From Collinsella sp. AK_207A (lineage in GTDB: Bacteria > Actinomycetota > Coriobacteriia > Coriobacteriales > Coriobacteriaceae): DNA of 64,000 nucleotides. The first letter of the stretch is position 1, and each line of letters opens with the position of its first letter. The notes below the pieces were generated by a model. It was not told the DNA's origin. It searched no databases and saw only the letters and a list, made by a program, of their open reading frames with translations. Position numbers and translations under genes: made by a program. Positions 17,881-26,250 of this stretch are shown in pieces. The stretch covers positions 19,532-83,531 of the forward strand of contig NZ_CABWID010000002.1 in the NCBI RefSeq assembly GCF_902501965.1. The letters are read 5' to 3'.

Positions 17881-18931
17881 TTGCCGCCTCCACTAACTGG
17901 AACAGAACGTTCTCGGCCAAATATTTTGCAACGGGAACCGCCACGGCATCCCCCATTGCGAAATACCCGTCGTTGTAGGTTCCCGGCAGCTCGAAATCAT
18001 CGGGTGCACCCATGAGGCGTGCGACCTCTCGAACCGTCAATAAGCGTGCGTGCATCTCCTCACCGTCGCGACGAACGAGAAACTGTCGCGAAGACCCACC
18101 CGCAGGCGTTCTTAGGCACCCTGCGGTTCCGTCGCACCTCAGCTCAAGAACTTGCCTGCCGTTCCTAGTGCGTCGGTATCCTGTGGCATAGATGGACCCG
18201 GATTCGCGGAATTTCACGCGATGGCGCTCCGGGATAAGAAGCGTCGTCCTGTCCTTATCGAAAGGAATGTCGTCCTCAACGATGTCCTCAAGCGCGATTG
18301 AACGCGCGGGAGGCCGAGGAAGGTCCCACCATATGAAGTCAGCTATACTCTCGCCCAGCTTCGCCAAGGCGTTGGAGTGCGCCCAAGAGGGCCGGATGCC
18401 ACGCAAGGACGAAGGAATTGGCCCCTTCGTGCCTATGACAAAAACACGTGGCCTCGACTGCGGAACGAACAGGTCCGCGTTAATCAGAACGGCGCCGACC
18501 ATATAGCCCCGCTCCGTCAACGCCTTGTGCAGGTGTCGGTAGTCCTCGCCGCCGTGGGCACTCACCAAGCCAGACACATTCTCAAGACAGATGACGCTGG
18601 GGGCCTTATCACCGGCTTCATCAATTATGCGCATCCATTGCCACACCAGCCCCGAACGCTTCGAGTAGATCCCGTCGATATTTCCAGCAAGAGACAGGTC
18701 TTGACAGGGAAAAGATGCCCATGAGAGCACTGCGGGAGGAAGCTCCCCGCCGCTCACCTCAGAGATATCGCCAATATGCAGAATCGAGGCGTCAAGATTG
18801 GCTCGATAGACCTTTGCCTTGCGCTCACTTATGTCGTTAGCCCAGACAGAGCGAAAAGCCGAGGAGAGACCACAGCTGACAAGACCCGACCCTGCGAAGA
18901 ACTCATGAAACGGGTACTTCGTGTCTTTCAT
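17867..18931 (-). CDS. DNA (cytosine-5-)-methyltransferase
   Basis: 354 residues; transfers methyl from SAM to cytosine C5. Ordered C5-MTase motifs: I FHEFFAGSGLVSCGL (about 7-21), IV with the catalytic Cys in SFPCQDLSLAG, VI ENVSGL, VIII QSRPRVFVIG, a variable target-recognition region (about 200-290), and X GDAVAVPVAKYLAEN at the end. All catalytic motifs look intact. Protects host DNA from the overlapping downstream nuclease. Lower GC than flanking genes. No control (C) protein gene is visible. Confidence 0.94.
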   Translation of the reverse strand: MKDTKYPFHEFFAGSGLVSCGLSSAFRSVWANDISERKAKVYRANLDASILHIGDISEVSGGELPPAVLSWASFPCQDLSLAGNIDGIYSKRSGLVWQWMRIIDEAGDKAPSVICLENVSGLVSAHGGEDYRHLHKALTERGYMVGAVLINADLFVPQSRPRVFVIGTKGPIPSSLRGIRPSWAHSNALAKLGESIADFIWWDLPRPPARSIALEDIVEDDIPFDKDRTTLLIPERHRVKFRESGSIYATGYRRTRNGRQVLELRCDGTAGCLRTPAGGSSRQFLVRRDGEEMHARLLTVREVARLMGAPDDFELPGTYNDGYFAMGDAVAVPVAKYLAENVLFQLVEAANGLE

Positions 18932-19065
18932 GCTCGCCTCCCTCTCGTTGATGGTCAGTTGAATAAAAATACCACGGGGTTAGGACATTCATCCATAGCC
19001 GAAACGATGAGAGCAGAAGCCGCCCATGTTCTCGTACGCCAGCGACCAACGACTGCTCAAGCCTA

Positions 19066-19141
19066 GGCGGTTTTCAACGCTTTCCATAGCCGGAGAGCCC
19101 CAAAGCATGCCCGCAGGCTGTGGGAAGGGTTGAAAACCGTT
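19066..19141. repeat. Long imperfect hairpin upstream of the methyltransferase
   Basis: GGTTTTCAAC (19069-19078) pairs exactly with GTTGAAAACC (19129-19138). Inside, after a 1x1 mismatch, CTTTCCATAGCC pairs with GGCTGTGGGAAG allowing G-U, making about 22-25 paired positions around a ~24-nt loop. It lies in the otherwise gene-poor 18932-19224 interval. It could be a structured RNA, a small inverted-repeat element, or a transcription barrier before the restriction-modification genes. Confidence 0.6.
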
Positions 19142-19224
19142 AGTTGCCGGGTCGTTAGTTTTCTCCATAGATAATCTTTTCACCCACCTTTCACACACTC
19201 AGGCGCTCACATACACCGGAATAC

Positions 19225-19256
19225 GAAAAAGGTCAGAGACTATGGCATCTCTGACC
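19225..19256 (-). terminator. Final terminator of the tRNA-Arg transcription unit
   Basis: On the minus strand GGTCAGAGA, 8-nt loop, TCTCTGACC, then TTTTT. It lies just past the second tRNA-linked repeat. Confidence 0.88.
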
Positions 19257-19267
19257 TGCGATCTCCC

Positions 19268-19398
19268 TGGTGCCCCCGGGCGGATTCGAAAACGACACCC
19301 GCGGGAAGTTGGTGGCGCGGGTGTCGGCGGCCCGAATCCGCCCCGCCCGCTCGCAAAAGGGCCGGATCCCTTGCGGAAAACCGGCCCCAAGCGTCTCG
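19268..19398 (-). repeat. tRNA-linked tandem repeat, distal copy (131 bp)
   Basis: 130 of 131 positions match the proximal copy (single G/A difference at 19326). Read from the minus strand, each copy contains: a GGGCCGG/CCGGCCC stem followed by TTTT (19354-19388), then a two-part hairpin (19279-19342) built from GGCGGATTCG/CGAATCCGCC and GACACCCGC/GCGGGTGTC, ending in the tRNA 3' sequence CGAATCCGCCCGGGGGCACCA minus its first base. It is therefore a terminator plus an inverted duplication of the tRNA 3' half. Confidence 0.93.
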
Positions 19399-19529
19399 TG
19401 GTGCCCCCGGGCGGATTCGAAAACGACACCCGCGGGAAGTTGGTGGCGCGGGTGTCGACGGCCCGAATCCGCCCCGCCCGCTCGCAAAAGGGCCGGATCC
19501 CTTGCGGAAAACCGGCCCCAAGCGTCTCG
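19399..19529 (-). repeat. tRNA-linked tandem repeat, proximal copy (131 bp)
   Basis: Adjoins the tRNA 3' end exactly: the distance from this copy's CCA to the tRNA CCA is 131 bp, as is that to the distal copy. Contains its own terminator-like stem with T-run (19485-19519), only 11 nt after the tRNA, and the CCA-ended hairpin (19410-19473). Sequence between them is GC-rich with no reading frame that looks coding. Confidence 0.94.
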
Positions 19530-19605
19530 TGGTGCCCCCGGGCGGATTCGAACCGTCGACACCCGCTTTAGGAGAGCGGTGCTCTATCCCCTGAGCTACG
19601 GAGGC
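19530..19605 (-). tRNA. tRNA-Arg (anticodon CCU)
   Basis: 76 nt with encoded CCA. Acceptor GCCTCCG/CGGGGGC, D-stem GCTC/GAGC, anticodon stem CCGCT/AGCGG with loop CTCCTAA (anticodon CCU, reads AGG), five-base variable region and T-loop TTCGAAT. The T-stem GACGG/CCGCC has one A-C mismatch. It may be the common Coriobacteria form, but it could also reflect exchange with the adjacent repeats. It is the only RNA gene recognised in the window. Confidence 0.95.
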
Positions 19606-19617
19606 ACGTACGCGAAA

Positions 19618-19626
19618 ATCATAGCA
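19618..19626 (-). promoter_or_regulatory. tRNA-Arg extended -10 promoter
   Basis: Minus-strand TGC-TATGAT, 13 bp before the tRNA 5' end; a clear -35 is not visible. The position fits initiation a few bases before the tRNA. Confidence 0.55.
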
Positions 19627-19801
19627 CAGAACCACGCGCGGCCGCGCCCGTGCGGCGTGCAGCCAGCTCATCGGTGCATGCGCCATGAAATCAGAAAAAG
19701 TGATAGCATTTCAACCTCGGTTTCACTAGAGTGCTTGCATGAAGAAATCTCGCCCGGACACCGTGCCGATGAGCGGGGTTTGGGGGAACGCAAAAGGAGC
19801 C

Positions 19802-22030
19802 ATGTTGGACAAGCAGATCCCTGCTCATCGGGCAACCAAGACGCCCGTGATTACCGAGGAGGAGCGCGAGGCCATCGCCCGCGTCCGCAACACCCCGGGC
19901 AAGCACCCTCGCCAGGCCATTCCTTTCTCACTCGGCATGGTGCTCGTCACTCTAGGCGTGGTCTACGGCGATATCGGCACCAGCCCCATGTACGTGATGA
20001 AAGCCATCGTGGGAGGCAACGGCGGGCTTTCGAGCGTAAACGAGGAGATGGTCCTCGGTGCCCTCTCGCTCGTTATCTGGACGCTCACCCTGGTGACCAC
20101 CGTAAAGTACGTGCTCGTGGCCATGAAGGCGGACAACAACGGCGAAGGTGGCATCTTCGCCCTGTACAGCCTGGTCAAGCACTACTCCAAGTACCTCATC
20201 ATCCCAGCGATGATTGGCGGGGCCACGCTACTCGCCGACGGCATCCTCACCCCCGCCGTCACCGTAACGACGGCCATCGAGGGCCTGCGGACCATCCCGC
20301 TCGGCACCCTCCTCGTGGGCGGGGACCAGGGCCGCGTGGTCGCCATCACCATCGCCATCATCTGTCTGCTCTTTGCGGTGCAGCGCTCCGGCACCTCGAG
20401 TATCGGCCGCGCGTTCGGACCGGTGATGACGCTCTGGTTCGGCTTTCTGGGCGTGGCCGGCGCCATGGCCCTCGCCTACGACCCGAGCGTGCTGCGCGCG
20501 CTCAACCCCGTGTACGGCGTGACCTTTCTCTTCTCTGCCCAGAACTATGCCGGCCCGATGATTCTGGGCTCTGTGTTCCTGGCCACCACGGGCGCCGAGG
20601 CCCTCTACTCCGACATGGGCCACGTAGGCCGCGTCAACATCTATGCAAGCTGGCCCTTCGTGAAGCTCTGCCTGATCCTCAACTACCTGGGACAGGGTGC
20701 TTGGCTTCTCTCCCACGCGCAGGACACCGGGCTGCAGAAGCTCGCCGACCTGAACCCGTTCTTCCAGATGCTCCCCGAGGGCCTGCGCCCCTTCGCCGTG
20801 CTGCTCTCCACCGCGGCGGCCATCATCGCCAGCCAGGCGCTCATCACCGGCTCCTTCACGCTCGTCTCCGAGGCCGCGCGCCTGGACCTCATGCCGCATA
20901 TGCAGGTCCACTACCCGAGCGCCACCAAGGGCCAGCTCTACATCCCCATGGTCAACACCATCATGTGGATCGGCTGCGTGGGCGTGGTGCTTCTCTTCCA
21001 GACCTCCAGCCACATGGAAGCGGCCTACGGTCTGGCCATCACCCTCACCATGCTCATGACGACGATTCTGCTCTTCGTCTACCTCACGCGCATCCGGCAG
21101 CGCCGGCTCCTGGCCGCCGTGTTCCTGGTGTTCTTTGGCGCGATTGAGATCTCGTTCTTTGCCTCGAGCCTCACCAAGTTCCTGCATGGCGGCTACGTGA
21201 CGCTGCTCATGGCGACGATCCTCTTCCTCGTGATGCTCGTGTGGCGCCGCGGCACCGCCATTGAGCGTGCGCAAACGGTCTTCCTGCCCATCCGCAACTA
21301 TGTGGACCAGCTCGGCAAGCTGCGCGCCGACGAGAGCTATCCGCTGCTCGCCGATAACCTTGTCTTCCTAGTGAACGGCAGCGACCCCGGCATGATCGAC
21401 CGCGACGTGCTCTACTCCATTCTGGACAAACACCCCAAGCGGGCGCGCGCGTACTGGTTCATCAGCGTGCTCGTGAGCGACGAGCCGTACCGGCGCACCT
21501 ACACGGTGGATTCCTTTGGCACGGACTACGTGTTCAAGGTGCACCTCAAGCTGGGTTTTCGCGAGAATCAGCGCGTGAACACCTACCTGCGCCAGGTGGT
21601 GGCCACGCTCATGCGGACGGGCGAGCTACCGCCGCAGGAGCACGAGTATTCGGTGTATCGCCGCCGAAGCGACATCGGCGACTTCCGCTTCTGCATGCTG
21701 CGCAAGACACTCGTTCCCGAGACCGAGATCAGCCGTATGGACCATCACGTGATGGCGGTGAAGTACGCGATCCGCCGCATCTGCGGCTCGCCGGCACGGT
21801 GGTTCGGCCTTGAGAACTCCTCGACGCTCATCGAGTACGTGCCGCTCTTTGCCCTCATGCGCCCCTCGGCGTCGCTCGAGCGCGAGCCGCTCTCCTACGA
21901 CGAGCAGGCGGCGCCCCACACGGACGACGCGTCCGAGGACCTGTTCTCGAGCGGCATCTCCGCCGAGAAGACACGAGCGGTGCGCGGTATGGAGATGGAC
22001 CCCACGGAAAGCATGCCGACGCTCAAATAA
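19802..22030 (+). CDS. kup: Kup-family potassium uptake protein
   Basis: 742-residue K+/H+ symporter. The family signature LGVVYGDIGTSPMYVMKAI is near residue 40, followed by about 12 membrane helices (to about residue 470, including GGIFALYSL, GDGIL-like ADGILTPAVTVTTAIEGL and TGAEALYSDMGHVG) and a ~270-residue cytoplasmic tail. ATG 19802 has AAAAGGAG close upstream (2-nt spacing, rather tight). In-frame ATGs at 19769 and 19739 have no better site, so the exact start is uncertain. The gene is monocistronic, between a tRNA on the other strand and a terminator. Confidence 0.93.
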   Translation: MLDKQIPAHRATKTPVITEEEREAIARVRNTPGKHPRQAIPFSLGMVLVTLGVVYGDIGTSPMYVMKAIVGGNGGLSSVNEEMVLGALSLVIWTLTLVTTVKYVLVAMKADNNGEGGIFALYSLVKHYSKYLIIPAMIGGATLLADGILTPAVTVTTAIEGLRTIPLGTLLVGGDQGRVVAITIAIICLLFAVQRSGTSSIGRAFGPVMTLWFGFLGVAGAMALAYDPSVLRALNPVYGVTFLFSAQNYAGPMILGSVFLATTGAEALYSDMGHVGRVNIYASWPFVKLCLILNYLGQGAWLLSHAQDTGLQKLADLNPFFQMLPEGLRPFAVLLSTAAAIIASQALITGSFTLVSEAARLDLMPHMQVHYPSATKGQLYIPMVNTIMWIGCVGVVLLFQTSSHMEAAYGLAITLTMLMTTILLFVYLTRIRQRRLLAAVFLVFFGAIEISFFASSLTKFLHGGYVTLLMATILFLVMLVWRRGTAIERAQTVFLPIRNYVDQLGKLRADESYPLLADNLVFLVNGSDPGMIDRDVLYSILDKHPKRARAYWFISVLVSDEPYRRTYTVDSFGTDYVFKVHLKLGFRENQRVNTYLRQVVATLMRTGELPPQEHEYSVYRRRSDIGDFRFCMLRKTLVPETEISRMDHHVMAVKYAIRRICGSPARWFGLENSSTLIEYVPLFALMRPSASLEREPLSYDEQAAPHTDDASEDLFSSGISAEKTRAVRGMEMDPTESMPTLK

Positions 22031-22052
22031 GGCTGCACCCAAATAAGGATCA

Positions 22053-22087
22053 GGCGGTGCGCGGGAAACTCCTGCGCACCGCCTTTT
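22053..22087 (+). terminator. Intrinsic terminator of kup
   Basis: GGCGGTGCGC, 11-nt loop, GCGCACCGCC, then TTTTG. Ends 3 bp before the hypA stop on the opposite strand. Confidence 0.92.
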
Positions 22088-22089
22088 GT

Positions 22090-22443
22090 TTAGCCTTCGT
22101 CGGGTGTGGCAATCTCCTTGATGACTGCCTCTTGGCCCTGGACCAGGTAGGTATGCCCGCTACCGCAGTACGGGCAGGTGCGCCCATGCTCGACCGTCCC
22201 GTACGTCTGCTGGCAATCCTCGCAGAACGTGACGGCGGGAATCTCCTCCACCACGAGCTTGCAACCGTCCATGAGCGGTTTCTTGCTGCACGCCCAATTC
22301 CAGCAGTCCTCGAGGTAGCTCGGCACGATGCCCGACACCTCGCCCAGTTCGAGCGTCACGGACGACACCTTGTTCAGGCCGTTCTCGGCCGCCACGTCCT
22401 CAACGGACTCGATGATATGAAAGACGATTCCCAGCTCGTGCAT
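22090..22443 (-). CDS. hypA: Hydrogenase/urease nickel metallochaperone HypA
   Basis: 117 residues, normal length. N-terminal MHELG with His2 as nickel ligand, and a zinc site of two CxxC pairs (CEDC and CPYC, about residues 74-96). Delivers Ni to [NiFe]-hydrogenase precursors with HypB. No hypB, other hyp genes or hydrogenase genes lie in the window, so it stands alone here; its targets must be elsewhere. Confidence 0.93.
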   Translation of the reverse strand: MHELGIVFHIIESVEDVAAENGLNKVSSVTLELGEVSGIVPSYLEDCWNWACSKKPLMDGCKLVVEEIPAVTFCEDCQQTYGTVEHGRTCPYCGSGHTYLVQGQEAVIKEIATPDEG

Positions 22444-22473
22444 GCAGTCGATATCCTTCCAACGTAACTACTA

Positions 22474-22496
22474 GCACCGCATCTTTGAAGCGGTGC
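22474..22496. repeat. Hairpin between hypA and the oxidoreductase
   Basis: GCACCGC/GCGGTGC around a 9-nt loop, in the 140-bp gap 22444-22583, with further GCGGTGC-like copies nearby (22568-22577). No T-run; function unclear, possibly a leader structure of hypA or a weak terminator of the oxidoreductase. Confidence 0.35.
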
Positions 22497-22583
22497 CCAG
22501 GTGCCGCAGATTGGCCCGAAAGAGGAGCGTCGCATGCTTGGGCACGCAAGCGACGGCTTGAGGGCCAAGGTGCGGTGCCCGGG

Positions 22584-25370
22584 TTACCGCTTCCCGAAGC
22601 GGATCTTAATCTCGCGCGTAAGCGCGTACTTCGCCAGGCTCGGGATCTTCTTCTCGTACTTCACCATCGTGGAGCACTCAGGGCGCTCACGATACAGATG
22701 AATGGCGTCGAACGCGCACTTGGTGGTGCAGAGGCCACAGCCGATGCACTTGTTCTCGTCCACCACCGAGGCGCCACAGCCCAGGCAGCGCGCGGTTTCC
22801 GCACGCACCTGCTCCTCGGTGAACGTCCGCACGTACTCCGCGAAGGGGCGCTCGTGCTCGGAGGCGTGGTCCACCGCGGGGACGTTGCGCTGCGCGGTGT
22901 CATACTCGCCGGGCTCCACCTGCGTGCGATCGAGCTGACGGTAGGCGCGCGGGTTGCGGCCGATGGTCAGCGTACCCTCCTGCACAAAGCGGTGGATGGA
23001 CACGGCAGCCTCGTGACCAGCGGCGATGGCGTCGATGGCAAACTTGGGACCGGTGTAGACATCGCCGCCCACGAAGATGTCCGGCTCGGCGGTCTGATAG
23101 GTCTTGGAGTCTGCAACGGCGCCCTGGCCGCGACCCAGCTCCACCTTCGAGCCGGCGAGCAGGTCACCCCACACGATTGCCTGGCCTATGGAGAGCACCA
23201 CGCGGTTGCACTCGAACGTGCGGGTGTCGTCCTCATCGTAGACCGGCGCGAAACGACCCTCGTCATTGAACACGGAGACACAGCGCTTGAAAGTGATGCC
23301 GCGCACGCGACCGTCCTCGCCCACGAGGATCTCCTTGGGACCCCAGCCATGAGAGATGGCCACGCCGTCCTCGGTAGCCTCGCGCTGCTCATCCTTGCTA
23401 GCGGGCATCTCGGCCTCGGATTCCAGGCAGAGCATCTCCACGCGCTCGGAACCCAGACGCGCCGCGGTGCGCGCCACGTCGATGGCCACGTTGCCGCCGC
23501 CGACGACCACGGTGGTGCCGGAAAGCGCCGCGGCCTCGCCACCGTTCGCCTGAGCCTCGGAGACCTGGCGCAGGAAGTCCACAGCCACGGAAACGCCCTC
23601 GGCGTCCTCACCCGGAACGCCCGCACGACGGCCGCCCTGGCAGCCGATTGCCACGTAGAAGGCCTTGAAGCCCTGCGCGCGCAGCTCGTCGAGCGTCACG
23701 TCGCACCCGACCTCCACGCCGTAGCGGAACTCGGCGCCCATGGCCTCGATCACGTCAACCTCGGCCTGGACCACGTCCTTCTCCAGCTTGTAGCTGGGAA
23801 TACCATAGGTGAGCATGCCGCCCGGACGCGCGTTCTTCTCGAACACCACTGGGTGGTATCCCTTCTCGGCCAGGTAGAAGGCGCAGGAGAGGCCCGCGGG
23901 ACCGGCGCCGATGATGGCAACCTTCTCCTCGAAGTCGCCGCCCACCTTGGGGCGCACCTGCGCGGGGATGTAGCGCGTGTCGGCGTTCAGATCCTGGTCG
24001 GCGATGAACTTCTTGACCTCATCGATCGCGATGGCCTGGTCGACCGCACCGCGCGTGCAGGCGTCCTCGCAGCGGCGGTTGCACACGCGGCCGCACACCG
24101 CGGGCAGCGGATTCTCGCGCTTGATGAGGGCGAGCGCCTCCTGGTAGCGACCCTGCGCCGCCAGCTTGAGGTAGCCCTGCACGGCGATGTGCGCGGGGCA
24201 GGCTGTCTTGCACGGGGCCGTGCCCGTGTCGTAGGTCTCGATGCGGTTCTTGTTGCGGTAGTCCGGGCTCCACTTCTCGGGGCCCCACTTCACCGCGTCC
24301 GGCAGCTCCTGCTTGGGACACTCGGGCACCCGGTGCGTGCTCTTCTGGCAGAGCTTCTGGCCGAGCTTGACGGCACCCGCGGGGCACACCTCAACGCAGC
24401 GGCCGCAGGCCACGCAATTCTCGGTCTTGGTGTGCGCCACGTAGGCCGAGCGCGAGAGGTTCGGGGTGTTGAACAGCTGGCTCGTACGCAGGGCATAGCA
24501 CACGTTCACGTTGCAGTTGCAGATGGCGAAGATCTTGTTCTCACCGTCGATGTTGGTGATCTGGTGCACGAAGCCGTTGTCCTCCGCGCGCTTGAAGATC
24601 TCCATGGCCTCCTCGCGCGTGATGTAGCGGCCGCGGTCGGTCTCCACCACGTAGTCGGCCATGTCTCCCACGGCGATGCACCAGTCGTTGAAGTCGTCAC
24701 CGCACGCTTCGCCCATCACTTTGCGGCTCATACGGCAGGAACAGGCGGAAGCGGCGTACTTGCCCTCGTACTTGTCCAGCCAGTGCTGGATGTGCTCGAT
24801 GGAGACGGAATGGCCCTCCTGCTCGATGGCCTTCTCGACGGGAATGACGTGCATGCCGATACCTGCGCCTCCCGGCGGGACCATCGGCGTGGCCTTGGAG
24901 AGCGGGCCCTTGCTCGCCTGCTCGAAGAACTTAGCGTAGACGGGATGCTCCTGCAGCTGGCCCCAGCGCATGTTGAGGAACTCGGCGGAGCCGGGCACGA
25001 GCATGGGCAGCACCCACTGCTTGGTGCGGGTGGGATTCTCCCAGTTGTACTCGAGCAGACCCGTGTAGGAGAGGTCGTCGAGCATCTTCTCCAGCTTGCC
25101 GGCCTCTATACCCGTGGCCTTCACGGCAGCCTCGAGCGTGTACGGGTGGCGCATCTTCAGCTTGCAGAGCATATCGGCCTGCTCGTCGGTGGCCGCCTCG
25201 GCAAAGCTCCAGTACTCGTAGCCCAGCAGGTTCTTGCGTCCGAGCAGACGGTTGGTGCAGTGCTCGCACAGGCGCACGATGCTCTCGCGCGGCTGGTCCG
25301 GTATGGGCGGCACGAACTCCGAGCCAATGTCCGGTTCGGTGAAACTGATGCCCGGTCCGTTCAAGATCAT
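22584..25370 (-). CDS. Large Fe-S/FAD pyridine-nucleotide oxidoreductase (GltD/NfnL-like core)
   Basis: 928 residues. N-terminal ~300 residues are unlike GltD and carry Cys clusters (LCEHC, ACSCRMS, ICNCNVNVCY). A ferredoxin motif CVACGRCVEVCPAG follows (about 317-330). A GltD-type module comes next (TAPCKTACPAHIAVQGYLKL, VCGRVCNRRCEDAC) with an FAD fold IIGAGPAGLS (about 480) and an NAD(P) fold VVGGGNVAIDVAR (about 618). A C-terminal 4Fe-4S motif CIGCGLCTTKCAFDAI (about 871) ends it. Electron transfer between NAD(P)H and ferredoxin-like centres is expected; the substrate is unknown. Start ATG 25370 has GAGGGA; a longer frame to 25454 would run through the operator. Divergent from a TetR gene. 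Confidence 0.85.
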   Translation of the reverse strand: MILNGPGISFTEPDIGSEFVPPIPDQPRESIVRLCEHCTNRLLGRKNLLGYEYWSFAEAATDEQADMLCKLKMRHPYTLEAAVKATGIEAGKLEKMLDDLSYTGLLEYNWENPTRTKQWVLPMLVPGSAEFLNMRWGQLQEHPVYAKFFEQASKGPLSKATPMVPPGGAGIGMHVIPVEKAIEQEGHSVSIEHIQHWLDKYEGKYAASACSCRMSRKVMGEACGDDFNDWCIAVGDMADYVVETDRGRYITREEAMEIFKRAEDNGFVHQITNIDGENKIFAICNCNVNVCYALRTSQLFNTPNLSRSAYVAHTKTENCVACGRCVEVCPAGAVKLGQKLCQKSTHRVPECPKQELPDAVKWGPEKWSPDYRNKNRIETYDTGTAPCKTACPAHIAVQGYLKLAAQGRYQEALALIKRENPLPAVCGRVCNRRCEDACTRGAVDQAIAIDEVKKFIADQDLNADTRYIPAQVRPKVGGDFEEKVAIIGAGPAGLSCAFYLAEKGYHPVVFEKNARPGGMLTYGIPSYKLEKDVVQAEVDVIEAMGAEFRYGVEVGCDVTLDELRAQGFKAFYVAIGCQGGRRAGVPGEDAEGVSVAVDFLRQVSEAQANGGEAAALSGTTVVVGGGNVAIDVARTAARLGSERVEMLCLESEAEMPASKDEQREATEDGVAISHGWGPKEILVGEDGRVRGITFKRCVSVFNDEGRFAPVYDEDDTRTFECNRVVLSIGQAIVWGDLLAGSKVELGRGQGAVADSKTYQTAEPDIFVGGDVYTGPKFAIDAIAAGHEAAVSIHRFVQEGTLTIGRNPRAYRQLDRTQVEPGEYDTAQRNVPAVDHASEHERPFAEYVRTFTEEQVRAETARCLGCGASVVDENKCIGCGLCTTKCAFDAIHLYRERPECSTMVKYEKKIPSLAKYALTREIKIRFGKR

Positions 25371-25447
25371 GGAATCCCTCTTTCCCTTCGCGCGAACAGC
25401 CTCGGCGACCGGCCTTCCGCGCACCGCTCGCCTTTCGGCGAAACCTG

Positions 25448-25485
25448 TTGACACTCTGTCAAAATATATATTGACAGGTTGTCAA
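25448..25485. promoter_or_regulatory. Twin TetR operators
   Basis: Two perfect palindromes TTGACA-N3-TGTCAA at 25448-25462 and 25471-25485, 23 bp centre to centre (about two helical turns), in the AT-rich gap between the divergent oxidoreductase and TetR genes. TTGACA also resembles a -35 hexamer, so binding would occlude RNA polymerase in both directions. Confidence 0.8.
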
Positions 25486-25545
25486 TACTATTCAAGACTG
25501 TAATCGGCCAGCGCGAGACGAGTGCTGCCGAGGGGAAGGAAGATC

Positions 25546-26181
25546 GTGAGCGAGATCGAGGGCTCAACCAGTCTGCACCGGCGCCATCGTGCCGGCGACC
25601 GCCGCGACGAGATTCTCGATGCCGTGCGCGACCTGGCCGCCGAAAAGGGAGTCGCTCGTCTTTCCGTCTCCGAAATCACCCAGCGCGTGGGCTGCACCCG
25701 CTCGCTTTTCTACCATTATTTTCCCGACAAGCAGGTCGCGCTGGACGCTGCGCTCGACCGCGTAATCGACGGCTTCGTCGAGGAGCTCGAGCGGTGGAAC
25801 GCGAGTCGCACAAAGGGCGATATCGAAGGAGCGCTCGACTCCATCGTGCAGATCATGAAGCGCCTGGTGCTCTTTGAGGGCAAGCTCCCCCGCTCCATCA
25901 CCGGCGGAAACAACGGCGCGCTCCAGACGGAGTTCGTCGACCGCGCGAGCGCTCGGACCGCACGCTACATCTGCGACACCACCGTCCGGGACTTCGAGAA
26001 GCTCCACGAGGTTCGCATCGATCACGTATATGAAACGTTCTACGTGCTCATCAGCGGCTTGATCCTGTTCATACGCACGCATCCCGACGTCCCGGACGAC
26101 GTGCTGAAAGACATTGCCGCATCCACGCTGCACATCGAGGGGTTTACCGCCAAGTACGCCGAGAGGCGACCGGCGCGGTAG
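25546..26181 (+). CDS. TetR-family transcriptional regulator
   Basis: 211 residues. N-terminal helix-turn-helix (DEILDAVRDLAAEKGVARLS, then ITQRVGCTRSLFYHYFPDKQ) is typical TetR; the C-terminal helical domain is not assignable to a ligand. GTG 25546 is preferred because AAGGA lies 5 nt upstream; GTG 25522 is an in-frame alternative. Very likely binds the twin palindromes beside it and controls both the oxidoreductase and itself, perhaps also the DUF5692 gene 69 bp downstream. Confidence 0.9.
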   Translation: MSEIEGSTSLHRRHRAGDRRDEILDAVRDLAAEKGVARLSVSEITQRVGCTRSLFYHYFPDKQVALDAALDRVIDGFVEELERWNASRTKGDIEGALDSIVQIMKRLVLFEGKLPRSITGGNNGALQTEFVDRASARTARYICDTTVRDFEKLHEVRIDHVYETFYVLISGLILFIRTHPDVPDDVLKDIAASTLHIEGFTAKYAERRPAR

Positions 26182-26250
26182 GGACAGGGCAGCTTCATTG
26201 GTATCTCGCCCGCGAAGAGGAAGCTGCGGGCCGGAGGGAAGGGAGTCGAC

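Noticed and set aside
18989..19168. Small minus-strand frame starting MEKTND
   Set aside because: Runs through the long hairpin, has no ribosome site and no family; more likely non-coding.
19268..19529. CRISPR array
   Set aside because: Only two 131-bp units, contiguous, without spacers and related to the tRNA; no cas genes.
19240..19686. Minus-strand frame with SVAQGIEHRSPKAGVDGSNPP
   Set aside because: A well-known false protein produced by translating through tRNA sequence and here the tRNA-linked repeats.
22444..22583. Riboswitch before hypA
   Set aside because: Several short hairpins but no match to a known aptamer that I can recognise; left as an unassigned hairpin.
22485..25451. 988-codon plus-strand open frame
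   Set aside because: Shadow of the oxidoreductase gene; Leu/His/Arg/Ala-rich with no domain, while the minus strand has clear Fe-S and FAD motifs.
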